The notes beneath the pieces were generated by a model. It made no database searches, was not told the origin of the DNA, and saw only the letters and a program-made list of their open reading frames with translations. From a virus: a stretch of DNA of 35,955 nucleotides. Location: positions 1 through 35,955 of IMG/VR virus record IMGVR_UViG_3300037672_001241; one strand, 5' to 3'. A program made the translations under genes and the position numbers. Numbering within the stretch: position 1 is the first letter of the stretch; every line of letters begins with the position of its first letter. This document shows positions 1 through 6,963 of this stretch, in pieces.

Positions 1-567
1 GTCTAAATTTCCAAGTGCAGAGCCCAGGTCAATGTATGCTTGGTCTTTGGGGTTGGTAGTGCCTGCTGTTGCACTTACTTGTATCCTGATCTTGCCACCT
101 GCGTTGAAGAAGTGTCTCATTGTGTTTGCGTTGGCGAACGTTGCAGAAACTTCCTGCGTTGCTGTTGAGTCCCACCCCTCTGCTGATGTTGTGACTGTCT
201 GAAGTGCTGAAGAAGTTGTAAGTGCTGTTGCATTTGGTGAACCTGCCGCTACTGAAGCCGCCAGTGTTGCTAAGTCATTGGCAACAGCCGACGCAATCTC
301 TATGGCGTCACCTGCTGACACAGCCGATCTTGAAGTCATTGTGTCGTTGGTGTGATTGGCTATTGTGTCCAGTCCTGTAAACAATGCATTCCAGTGTGAG
401 GCATTGATTGTGTCACCTGCTGAAACTGTGGCAATTGCTGATTGTCCTAATCCGTATACTGTTGCACCAGTTCCTGCGAAGTGGTTGTATCCGAATGGAT
501 CTGACGAACTGTTGACAAAGTTGTTGTACTCGTCATCTAAAATTGGATCTCCTGCCGTGTATCCCAT
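1..567 (-). CDS. Virion structural / tail-fibre type protein, C-terminus cut by left edge
   Basis: This minus-strand frame opens with ATG at 567 and stays open for 189 codons to the window edge, so only the N-terminus is present. The product starts MGYTAGDPILDDEYNNFV, is rich in Ala, Thr, Ser and Asn, and contains a RHFFNAGGKIRIQ segment near residues 150-162. The FFNxGGxIR motif recurs in tail-fibre-like proteins of marine phages (established knowledge). A Shine-Dalgarno AGGAGT lies at 584-579, 11 nt before the ATG and inside the end of the preceding fibre gene, which stops at 572. A late-promoter-like CATAAATA is at 618-625. No enzyme motif, signal peptide or membrane segment is visible. 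It is the most distal gene of the structural block in this window and probably an appendage component, but no specific role can be assigned. Confidence 0.75.
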   Translation of the reverse strand, partial: MGYTAGDPILDDEYNNFVNSSSDPFGYNHFAGTGATVYGLGQSAIATVSAGDTINASHWNALFTGLDTIANHTNDTMTSRSAVSAGDAIEIASAVANDLATLAASVAAGSPNATALTTSSALQTVTTSAEGWDSTATQEVSATFANANTMRHFFNAGGKIRIQVSATAGTTNPKDQAYIDLGSALGNLD

Positions 568-571
568 AAAA

Positions 572-2200
572 CTATTTTACTCCTATTACGCACTCTGAGA
601 GTGCTGTTCCTTCATTATATTTATGCTTAATCAATCGTCCTAATACATTAAATGCTGTACACTCGTCTAGGATGGCCACCCTGGCCTCGCCATCGCCTGC
701 TGATACCACTCGATCTCCCGGCTTGCCCGTACCCTGTAATTTAACCATTACACGTCCTTTGAGTGCCACCATGGGGTGTGAATCGTTGTTGCCTGCTTGT
801 GCATTCATTAGGAATGCTGGTGATTCAGAAATTACACCAAAAACGGCATCAGACAGTTCATGTTCGCACTTGGTTATCTCTGCTTTTCCTCCCAATATCA
901 TAACATCTCCCACCTGTGTATCGCAGTCTGCTTCATAACGTTCAGCCAAGTCAGCATACATGGCACTTGTAGATACGGCATGTACTACGTTTGCCCTTAT
1001 GTCTACGAGTGTTGCCGCTGATAATTCGTTTTGTCCGCCACCTGATTTAAATGCTGTCCAGGCTCCGCCGGCATTTCCGTATGTGGTCGATCCATCATCC
1101 GCGAATGTTTCGTCCCATACCCAAAATAGATCTTGTTCTGTTGCACTTGATGTTTCACCTCTGTTCACTTTCAGCCCTGTGAAACTAGGCATACCTGAAT
1201 TTGATGAAATATTTCTGTTTAATTCTATGATGTTATCTTCAACTGAGAGTGTTGACGTGTTCATTATGGTATTTGTGCCATCAACTGTTAGATCTCCAAC
1301 ACGTAAATGTTCGATTCTTCCAGTTGAACCTTGAATTCTCAGTGCTTCTGTTGTCACACCTCCGTCATTGACTGTGAAAATTATGTCTTTGTCTTGTGTG
1401 GTCTGTGCAATCGTAAAATCATCTGATGATAAACTCATCGTAATGTCAGTACCTGCACCAATTCTAATTCCGTCATCTGATTGTACTGTAAGACGTGAGT
1501 TTGTTGTGTCAGCAGTGTCTGATCTCAAGTAGTTTGCCGCGGCTTGACCGCCTAGTGCATCTGAATCTGTGGCTGTTCCCCTGAATTTGGCCGATGCTAC
1601 CCCAGTGGATAATTGTATACCCTGTGCCACTGAAGAAAAACCTGCCGCGATCAAGGCCGCACCATTTGTTTCAGTTGAACTTGGTGTGAAGGCAATGTTT
1701 GACACGATGCCAACAACTGTGTCATTGGTCACCATTTTTAAAATAGACTTGTTTACTCCTGCGTTGTCTTCGACAACCTCACTTGTGAACTGTGTTACTC
1801 CAGAGCCTGCCACTGTAGTTGGACCAATCAATGTCCATGCTGTTCCTGTGTAGACATAAAGTTGTGTGTTTGAAGTATCAAACCATAAGTCTCCAAGCAC
1901 AGCATTGGCCGGTGCCGATGTCGAGTTTGTAGGACCACCTGCTGGTTTCCATTTGTCACCCGTCCATACGTTGACACGTTTGTTCGTTTGGTCGAACCAA
2001 AGTTGTCCTTGCACTTTGTTGGACGGTGCTGAGGTGTTGTTGAAATTTTCTAGTAGTTTAACAAGGTTTTCGTTTAACTTCTCACCAAATCCTGCGTAAC
2101 CTTTTCCTATAAGTGTAAGATCTGTGGACGCGACGTCAATTGTTCCGTCTGCCAATGTGACCAATAAGGTTCCAAATGTGTTGTTAATCTTATATGCCAT
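572..2200 (-). CDS. Tail-fibre-type structural protein, paralogue C (542 aa)
   Basis: This 542-aa protein shares its modular plan with the products of 5520-6953 and 6964-8460. The N-terminus (about residues 1-45) carries the pattern GKGYAGFGEKLNENLVKLLEN. Two short modules with GQLWFD and GDLWFDT followed by YVYTGTAW (about 60-130) come next. A beta-rich shaft region then has repeated DGGxxIG and FTVNDGG motifs (about 230-290). The last 130 residues (from about 413) begin YADLAERYEAD and match the C-terminus of the 498-aa paralogue in pattern. Such layouts are typical of marine myophage fibre or collar proteins. The start is 3 nt after the stop of the 60-aa gene, without a clear Shine-Dalgarno, which suggests translational coupling. 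The receptor and exact position on the virion cannot be told. Confidence 0.8.
   Translation of the reverse strand: MAYKINNTFGTLLVTLADGTIDVASTDLTLIGKGYAGFGEKLNENLVKLLENFNNTSAPSNKVQGQLWFDQTNKRVNVWTGDKWKPAGGPTNSTSAPANAVLGDLWFDTSNTQLYVYTGTAWTLIGPTTVAGSGVTQFTSEVVEDNAGVNKSILKMVTNDTVVGIVSNIAFTPSSTETNGAALIAAGFSSVAQGIQLSTGVASAKFRGTATDSDALGGQAAANYLRSDTADTTNSRLTVQSDDGIRIGAGTDITMSLSSDDFTIAQTTQDKDIIFTVNDGGVTTEALRIQGSTGRIEHLRVGDLTVDGTNTIMNTSTLSVEDNIIELNRNISSNSGMPSFTGLKVNRGETSSATEQDLFWVWDETFADDGSTTYGNAGGAWTAFKSGGGQNELSAATLVDIRANVVHAVSTSAMYADLAERYEADCDTQVGDVMILGGKAEITKCEHELSDAVFGVISESPAFLMNAQAGNNDSHPMVALKGRVMVKLQGTGKPGDRVVSAGDGEARVAILDECTAFNVLGRLIKHKYNEGTALSECVIGVK
618..625 (-). promoter_or_regulatory. Candidate T4-type late promoter (CATAAATA) before the left-edge gene
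   Basis: The minus strand reads CATAAATA, one base away from the T4 late -10 element TATAAATA. By T4 spacing the transcript would start near 612, giving a leader of about 45 nt that contains the AGGAGT at 584-579 and then the ATG at 567. The element lies inside the end of the preceding coding sequence. The promoter role is inferred. Confidence 0.45.
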
Positions 2201-2203
2201 TGT

Positions 2204-2386
2204 CTAGTCGTTGTTTGATGCGTTGTCCCTGACTTCTGTCAAGAAACTAACATCGCCTACTAACTTGATCAAAATAGTTGCTAATTCAGGAGTTAACATA
2301 GCGTCGATCTTTGCTTCTTCTTCTGACGTCCACGTTGACTCGTAGTTTGCGTTGATGTAGTCTGCGACTTCTTGTTTTGTTGCCAT
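2204..2386 (-). CDS. Small acidic protein of unknown function (60 aa)
   Basis: The 60-aa product (start MATKQEVADYINANY, end NNASNND-like) is acidic, predicted helical, has no Cys and no membrane segment, and I do not recognise it. Support for it being real is strong: AGGAGT lies at 2400-2395, 8 nt before the ATG at 2386; a NATAAATA element lies at 2407-2414; and the next gene begins 3 nt after its stop. It sits between the acetyltransferase and the third fibre gene. A role as a small assembly factor or chaperone for the adjacent 542-aa fibre is possible from position alone. Confidence 0.7.
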   Translation of the reverse strand: MATKQEVADYINANYESTWTSEEEAKIDAMLTPELATILIKLVGDVSFLTEVRDNASNND

Positions 2387-2394
2387 TTAAATGT

Positions 2395-2400
2395 ACTCCT
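2395..2400 (-). promoter_or_regulatory. Strong Shine-Dalgarno AGGAGT for the 60-aa gene
   Basis: The minus strand reads AGGAGT with 8 nt to the ATG at 2386. With the predicted late start near 2401, the ribosome site would sit at the extreme 5' end of the mRNA. It stands out because most neighbouring starts have no clear Shine-Dalgarno. Confidence 0.6.
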
Positions 2401-2405
2401 TATGC

Positions 2406-2870
2406 TTATTTATTAAGGTTGTCAATCTGCTCATCGTCGGATATCCAAGTTAAATCCTTGGAATAAGACCCATCCAGGTCTCGTAGGAAAGTCTTGACGT
2501 TGCTTTCCGTAAGCACCATATTGTGGTATTTTGTGTATCTTTTGTGCAGTGCCTGTTCCTTGGTAGCAGTGTAAACGAGCTTTATTCCTTTAGTCTTTGC
2601 TAACTGCATTAAACTATCTATACATTTTTTGAGGCACTTGTGTGTGTTTCTTGGGTCGGCGTCCTTGTCTGTGACTATCCATTCCATGAAAGCGAATTGG
2701 GTGCCAACGCCTATGTACAATCCACCAGCACACACTGGCTTCTCGTCGATCTCCACTATAATTCCGTCAGGTGGCAGGCACTCCTTGGGCACCACACCAA
2801 ATTCCCATTGATTCCACCATGTGGTTAATGTGTCATAATCTTTTTCTCTGTCCCACGGTCTATCTTGCAT
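2406..2870 (-). CDS. GNAT-like acetyltransferase (154 aa)
   Basis: The 154-aa protein has the outline of a compact GCN5-related N-acetyltransferase. A helical start (RPWDREKDYDTLTTWW) is followed by GIIVEIDEKPVCAGGLYIGVG, which fits beta strands 2-4, then MEWIVTDKDADPR leading into a helix (KCLKKCIDSLMQLAK), then KLVYTATKEQALHKRYTKY. The classical acetyl-CoA loop Q/RxxGxG/A is not clearly conserved; the DPRNTHKCL segment takes its place, so catalysis is not assured. Similar proteins occur beside tail-fibre genes in marine T4-like phages. The gene overlaps the SDR gene upstream by 11 bp, and its TAA stop at 2408-2406 overlaps the NATAAATA element that precedes the next gene. The acetyl acceptor is unknown; modification of a fibre protein or of a host surface component are both possible. 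Confidence 0.65.
   Translation of the reverse strand: MQDRPWDREKDYDTLTTWWNQWEFGVVPKECLPPDGIIVEIDEKPVCAGGLYIGVGTQFAFMEWIVTDKDADPRNTHKCLKKCIDSLMQLAKTKGIKLVYTATKEQALHKRYTKYHNMVLTESNVKTFLRDLDGSYSKDLTWISDDEQIDNLNK
2407..2414 (-). promoter_or_regulatory. Candidate late promoter (AATAAATA) before the 60-aa gene
   Basis: The minus strand reads AATAAATA, matching the NATAAATA form of the T4-type late element. The expected start is near 2401, leaving a 14- to 15-nt leader beginning with AAGGAGT. The good placement of both element and Shine-Dalgarno makes this one of the better candidates in the window. The role is inferred. Confidence 0.5.
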
Positions 2871-3444
2871 TTTTCTGTATCACCATCTTGTTGACATTGA
2901 ATGTTGACTCAAAACAGTAACTAACTGCTTCTGCCACTTCGTCTGCTTTTAATTTTGGCAAATTCTCCCAAAGTCCTTTAGTCATGTCTGTATCAACCAC
3001 ATCTGGACAAACGTCATACACCGATAATGGTTTGGAAATTAACTCTTCCTGTAATTCGTTTATGTATTGTATCAATTCTTTTTTGATTTCACAATATTGT
3101 ACATACTCGAACTTGTCCCAAATTCTAAATTCATTGTAGTCTGGTTCTTCTTCTATTCCCGACGTGCTTGTTATTACTGCTACCTTCATCTTGTCAAAGG
3201 AATGCCTGCCGTATATTTTTTTAAGAAGGGTCAACTGCCCTCTGTCTGCATGTGCATTCAATACTACGAGGCCACAATCTTGTATTTTCTCTAATATCTT
3301 TTCTTGATCGTGTACTAGGTCAAAGCCATTACTTTTACTCATACCAACCACGTTGTATTTCTTTTTATGGTAGAGGTCGCATATGGCCTTCCCAATACCT
3401 CTGCTATGTCCTATGACTGCTATTTTATTTTTTCCTAGATTCAT
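2860..3444 (-). CDS. Short-chain dehydrogenase/reductase (SDR) family protein (194 aa)
   Basis: The N-terminal Rossmann fold carries the nucleotide-binding motif GHSRGIG at residues 12-18. NAHADRGQ stands in place of the usual NNAG, then TSTSG supplies the catalytic-Ser strand, the active-site pair is Y117 and K121 (YCEIK), and VCPDVVDTDM matches the PGxVxTxM loop. All main SDR elements are therefore present, although 194 aa is short for the family (usually about 250), so the substrate loop is reduced. The protein is probably an active NAD(P)-dependent oxidoreductase; the substrate cannot be predicted. The gene overlaps the hydroxylase by 20 bp and the acetyltransferase by 11 bp, so the three are almost certainly co-translated. 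Confidence 0.82.
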   Translation of the reverse strand: MNLGKNKIAVIGHSRGIGKAICDLYHKKKYNVVGMSKSNGFDLVHDQEKILEKIQDCGLVVLNAHADRGQLTLLKKIYGRHSFDKMKVAVITSTSGIEEEPDYNEFRIWDKFEYVQYCEIKKELIQYINELQEELISKPLSVYDVCPDVVDTDMTKGLWENLPKLKADEVAEAVSYCFESTFNVNKMVIQKNAR

Positions 3445-4090
3445 ATATGTCCACTAAATTTTCCAACCCTTCAAAACATTCAGAGTAGTGTTGGTAATAT
3501 TTGTCAAACTTGTCTTTAGTGTACAGTGATTCTTTGTAAAAGTCAATTAATAACGTGGTTCTTGGCCCTCGATTGTTGTTGAAACCGTTGTGTAACTGTA
3601 TGTCTGGTTGAAATACGAATGCTTCTCCTGTCTTCCATGTCATAAGTTCCTGTTTTTGTGTTTCAATGTTCAAAACATACATACCACTTTGCTCGCCACC
3701 GCCATCGTCGAGGCACATCTGGTAGCGCCATCCTCCTTCGTTATCTGTGTGGTTACCAATTTTTGTATTTGGACCTACTGTCATTATAGCCACGTTTGTT
3801 TTGTAGGGAAATTTTCTCAGTATCGAATACAGCATGGAATAGTCAGTAAATGATTGTCCTTCGTGTTCTCCTGATTGTATGCCCAACGCTTGCCATTGGC
3901 CGTGTACATAGTCTCCAGACTTGTCATCAAAATCGTCTGGTAGCCCCCTTACACTGTCCGAGAAGTCTTCTGGATTTAAAAAAGTTTTGTTAGGTTGTGA
4001 GTCGAACTCGTGTTTGATGTTTTGCCAGTGTTTGTCTAACTGCCTAAAACATTCGCCTTGCTGTCCATGGTAAAAACTTTTATCAAGCAT
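3425..4090 (-). CDS. 2-oxoglutarate/Fe(II)-dependent hydroxylase, aspartyl/asparaginyl beta-hydroxylase-like (221 aa)
   Basis: The core between about residues 95 and 185 has the facial triad of a double-stranded beta-helix dioxygenase: H114-T-D116 (in GNHTDNEGGWRYQ), a distal H167 (in LHNGFNN), and R177 (in GPRTTLLIDF), the expected 2-oxoglutarate salt-bridge residue. The LDDGGGE loop after the first motif resembles the aspartyl/asparaginyl hydroxylase group, so hydroxylation of a protein side chain is a reasonable guess; a prolyl-hydroxylase-like activity is the alternative. The ATG overlaps the stop of the Hint-domain adhesin by 8 bp, so the two are translationally coupled. This makes the adhesin the most obvious candidate partner or substrate, which is inference. 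Confidence 0.82.
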   Translation of the reverse strand: MLDKSFYHGQQGECFRQLDKHWQNIKHEFDSQPNKTFLNPEDFSDSVRGLPDDFDDKSGDYVHGQWQALGIQSGEHEGQSFTDYSMLYSILRKFPYKTNVAIMTVGPNTKIGNHTDNEGGWRYQMCLDDGGGEQSGMYVLNIETQKQELMTWKTGEAFVFQPDIQLHNGFNNNRGPRTTLLIDFYKESLYTKDKFDKYYQHYSECFEGLENLVDIYESRKK

Positions 4091-5513
4091 TCAGTATATT
4101 AACATTTTTATCATGTATCTGTCTATCATGATCCTGCCAATTACTAAAAAATTGTTCGCCGTGGTTTACTAATTCTTGTTGTTCACTTAATTCAAAGTAG
4201 TCTGTGAACTCAGTGTTGTTAATAATAATTCTTCTATTCTCGTTACCGAACACGTACACTATCACTTCGTCGTCGCCTAATGATCTTCCTATTCTGCTGT
4301 TTTCTACTCTTAACCATGCACCATCTTCTTTGACCATGTGCGTTCCAGATACTTGTATACCGTTGTAATCATATAAATTGTCTATCAAGAACTTACCTGT
4401 CGCAAATACTTTGCCACCGACTGATACCGTGTCGCCTATGTCCACTTGCTCTACTGGTTTCAATGAACCATCGTGCATTGATATCATTGTGCCTGCTATG
4501 AAACAACCACCGCCTCCTGAGCCTCCGCCTCCTGAACTTGATCCACCTTCTGAGTCACCAAATCCTGCCGCTGTTGACACGAACGACACTCCTGAATTGA
4601 ACAAGGCCTTCCATGCACCACCTACTTTTATGTAACCTGCTGTTAAACGCTTCCAAGCACCCCCCACTTTGAAGAATCCTTCTGAAATTTCTTTCCATGC
4701 TCCGCCTACTTTGAATTTTCCTTGTACTGCAACATTGAAAATCACCACTGCTTTTCCGTCGCCACCTGCCGAACTTGGATTGCCACCAACTGCCACGCCT
4801 GCTGAATAGTGAGATTCACCTGTGCCTCCTGGTGTCACACCTGACCCGTCACTAGATGAACCACTACTTGGCACTAGATTCGAACCAGACTTACCACCGG
4901 TACCACCGTTGTCGCCTGTTCCGCCATCACCTGATGTTCCGCCGTCAACACCACCACCGCCGGCTCCACCACCACCACCGTCTCCGCTATGGTCCTTACC
5001 GTTCTCTCCCAGTGTGCCTGGTGTGTTTGATGTTGCTGAGTTTGAGTTTATTCCTGCTGTTCCGTTCGAGCTCTTACCTGCTCCTGCTCCACCTCCGCCG
5101 CCTCCTGCGACTGCGATGTCTGTTCCGTCGATCCTTACTAGAGTGGCTCCTCCGCCACCTCCACCTGAACCTGAATATGGTTGTGGTCCGGCGTTACCGC
5201 CTTCTCCACCTGAATATGCTGTTTTACTTTTTCCGTTAGTACCACCCGGTGCACCACCTCCCGATGATCCACCTGCTCCGCCACCACCAACTGCTACCTC
5301 TAGCGTTGTGTTGATCTGTCCTGATGTGATCGCTAAAGTGGTTTTTTTGACATGATGTCCTGCGGCTCCTGTTCCTCCAGGTCCGCCTGCGTCTGAACCT
5401 CCGCCTCCGCCTGCTCCGGCCCAAAGATATACGTCAATAGATGTTGAGCCTGCAGGAATGGTTGCCTGTTGTAGAGTACCTGTGTAGTTGAATGTCTTTA
5501 CGACTGTTGGCAT
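4083..5513 (-). CDS. Glycine-rich tail adhesin with C-terminal Hint (autoprocessing) domain (476 aa)
   Basis: The protein has four parts. (1) An N-terminal beta segment, about residues 1-30, contains ATIPAGSTSIDVYLW. (2) A long polyglycine region, about 31-265, is built of GGxGG and GGAG-type motifs as in polyglycine-sandwich phage adhesins. (3) Three tandem 14-residue repeats of the form FKVGGAWKxxxxGF occupy 267-308. (4) After a Gly/Ser linker, a Hint module of about 140 aa begins at C337 (CFIAGTMISMHDGS), with the VEQVDIGDTV strand and a block-B-like SGTHMV with H392. The terminus does not show the HN plus nucleophile of a splicing intein, and there is no C-extein, so cleavage or transfer at C337 is more likely than splicing. 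AGG-rich GGAGG lies before the ATG inside the end of the preceding fibre gene. It is probably the receptor-binding tip protein of the tail; this is inferred. Confidence 0.83.
   Translation of the reverse strand: MPTVVKTFNYTGTLQQATIPAGSTSIDVYLWAGAGGGGGSDAGGPGGTGAAGHHVKKTTLAITSGQINTTLEVAVGGGGAGGSSGGGAPGGTNGKSKTAYSGGEGGNAGPQPYSGSGGGGGGATLVRIDGTDIAVAGGGGGGAGAGKSSNGTAGINSNSATSNTPGTLGENGKDHSGDGGGGGAGGGGVDGGTSGDGGTGDNGGTGGKSGSNLVPSSGSSSDGSGVTPGGTGESHYSAGVAVGGNPSSAGGDGKAVVIFNVAVQGKFKVGGAWKEISEGFFKVGGAWKRLTAGYIKVGGAWKALFNSGVSFVSTAAGFGDSEGGSSSGGGGSGGGGCFIAGTMISMHDGSLKPVEQVDIGDTVSVGGKVFATGKFLIDNLYDYNGIQVSGTHMVKEDGAWLRVENSRIGRSLGDDEVIVYVFGNENRRIIINNTEFTDYFELSEQQELVNHGEQFFSNWQDHDRQIHDKNVNILNA
4590..4715 (-). 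repeat. Three tandem 42-bp repeats encoding xKVGGAWKxxxxGx
   Basis: Three 42-bp units (4715-4674, 4673-4632, 4631-4590) encode FKVGGAWKEISEGF, FKVGGAWKRLTAGY and IKVGGAWKALFNSG. The protein core KVGGAWK is constant while third codon positions differ, so the units are old and kept by selection. They connect the polyglycine region with the Hint linker. Confidence 0.9.
4760..5420 (-). repeat. Low-complexity glycine-rich coding region
   Basis: About 220 codons are dominated by GGT, GGC and GGA with Ser, Thr, Ala and Asn between them. Opposite-strand reading gives proline-rich or arginine/histidine-rich frames that are only shadows. Such tracts are prone to slippage, so the region is a candidate hypervariable determinant. 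Confidence 0.8.
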
Positions 5514-5519
5514 AAAGGA

Positions 5520-6953
5520 TTAAGCCTCCCTTACGAACCAGAGATCCCCGTTTGCACCTTGTCCAGATGTTGGTGCTGAAGTCTCAACGTATCTGTTTCC
5601 TGCGATACTGTTACTGCTGTCATCTGAGATTGTAGATCCACCCCAAAGTTTTAATGATGTAGCCACCTGTCCTGTAGTCGGAACAGCAACGCTTGATGTA
5701 CTAGTAGATGATGTAATGTCTGAACCAACTGCGGCCAAACTTACGTTTGTCACTGTCAACAAACCTGCCGCTGACGTTTTCAAAACTTTTCCTTTTGATG
5801 CATTGCCGTCTTCCACTGCATCTGCTAATCTTATAACTTGTGAGTAAGATGCTCCATGTCCTGCTGACCAGAAATTCTCCGACACATCGTAAAATATTCT
5901 AGCGTCGTCTGTGTCTGATGTTTCTACAATTATACCTGCGTCTGCCTCAGAATTTCCGGTGTTTAATTTTAAGAATGCGTCATTTACAACATTAATTTCA
6001 CTTCCGCTCTTTTCGAATTCGCCTGAGATTGTTAAGTTACCTGTTACAGTTACATCACCTGTGATGTCGATCCCACCGTCTGCGCCTGTCAACTGTAGAG
6101 GTGTCTTTGTTACTCCTCCATCATTGACTGTGAATTTCAAATCTTTGTCTTGTGATGTTTGTGCGACTGTGACATCATTGCTGGTAACCGTGATCGAAAG
6201 TTCTTGGGAGTCACCTATGATGACACCACCATCGGCATCAACTGTAAGTGTACCTGTGGTGCTGTCCGCCACGTCCGCCCTTAGGAAATTACCACCCGCT
6301 ATCAATGTGCTTGAAGTGTTGGTCGTTCCTGATGTATCTATTGATGCGGCCTGTGTGTTTGTTCCATCAAACACTGCACCTAATGTGCTGTTAAGTGTTA
6401 TACCTGCTTTAATCGCCGCGAATCCTGACTGTGTGACACTTGGTGTGAAATCTTCTTTAGAAAGTATAGCAACTCTCGTGTTACCTGCGTACATGGAACT
6501 AACAACTTTGTTACCTCCTGAACTGGCCAACGTCTCTATCTTCCATCCTGAAAGTGTCTGTCCTGATGTGTAGACCGGGCCAACCAATAACCATGCTGAT
6601 CCTGTGTAAACATAAAGTTGATCATCGTCCGTGTCTGTCCAAAGATCTCCCGCTGATGCTGATGTCGGCTCTGATGCCTGTGCCTTCGCACCACCTGTTG
6701 GTTTAAAACTAGTGCCGTCATACACCTTGAGTTGATTCGTTGTTGTGTCGAACCACACTTGACCTTTAAGAGGTGCTGTCGGCGCCGACGTTGATGCTGT
6801 GTTCTCTAATAACTTAACTAGATTTTCGTTTAGGCCTTCTCCAAAGCCTGAAAAACTTTTTCCAAATAACTGTAAAGATGTGCTAGTATCTACTGTGCCG
6901 TCTGTGATTGTAGCAACTACTGTTCCGTCTGTTTTGTTTATTGTGTACGCCAT
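5520..6953 (-). CDS. Tail-fibre-type structural protein, paralogue B (477 aa)
   Basis: The N-terminal modules match paralogues A and C: GKSFSGFGEGLNENLVKLLEN, GQVWFDTTTNQLKVYDGTSF, GDLWTDTDDDQLYVYTGSAW, then shaft motifs GGVIIGDSQELSITV and KFTVNDGGVTKTPLQL (about residues 235-290). Unlike A and C, it lacks the YADLAE C-terminal domain. It ends in a different segment (about 380-477) with SSTSTSSVAVPTTGQVATSLKLWGG-type sequence and NGDLWFVREA. It therefore looks like a domain-swapped copy in which the tip has been replaced. No Shine-Dalgarno stands close to the ATG; the sequence before it reads TAAATATAAGCAA. It is presumably a short tail-fibre or collar-type component. Confidence 0.8.
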   Translation of the reverse strand: MAYTINKTDGTVVATITDGTVDTSTSLQLFGKSFSGFGEGLNENLVKLLENTASTSAPTAPLKGQVWFDTTTNQLKVYDGTSFKPTGGAKAQASEPTSASAGDLWTDTDDDQLYVYTGSAWLLVGPVYTSGQTLSGWKIETLASSGGNKVVSSMYAGNTRVAILSKEDFTPSVTQSGFAAIKAGITLNSTLGAVFDGTNTQAASIDTSGTTNTSSTLIAGGNFLRADVADSTTGTLTVDADGGVIIGDSQELSITVTSNDVTVAQTSQDKDLKFTVNDGGVTKTPLQLTGADGGIDITGDVTVTGNLTISGEFEKSGSEINVVNDAFLKLNTGNSEADAGIIVETSDTDDARIFYDVSENFWSAGHGASYSQVIRLADAVEDGNASKGKVLKTSAAGLLTVTNVSLAAVGSDITSSTSTSSVAVPTTGQVATSLKLWGGSTISDDSSNSIAGNRYVETSAPTSGQGANGDLWFVREA

Positions 6954-6963
6954 TTGCTTATAT

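Noticed and set aside
4083-4505. Classical splicing intein in the adhesin
   Set aside because: There is a Hint-type N-terminal block and TxxH, but no terminal HN plus Cys/Ser/Thr and no C-extein; the protein simply ends after the module. An autoprocessing Hint domain fits better.
4590-4715. CRISPR-like array from regular 42-bp repeats
   Set aside because: The units are contiguous, in frame and without spacers; they encode a protein repeat.
4822-5355. Plus-strand proline-rich open frame of 177 aa
   Set aside because: It is the antisense shadow of the glycine-rich adhesin: Gly codons on the minus strand read as Pro on the plus strand. It has no Shine-Dalgarno and no independent support.
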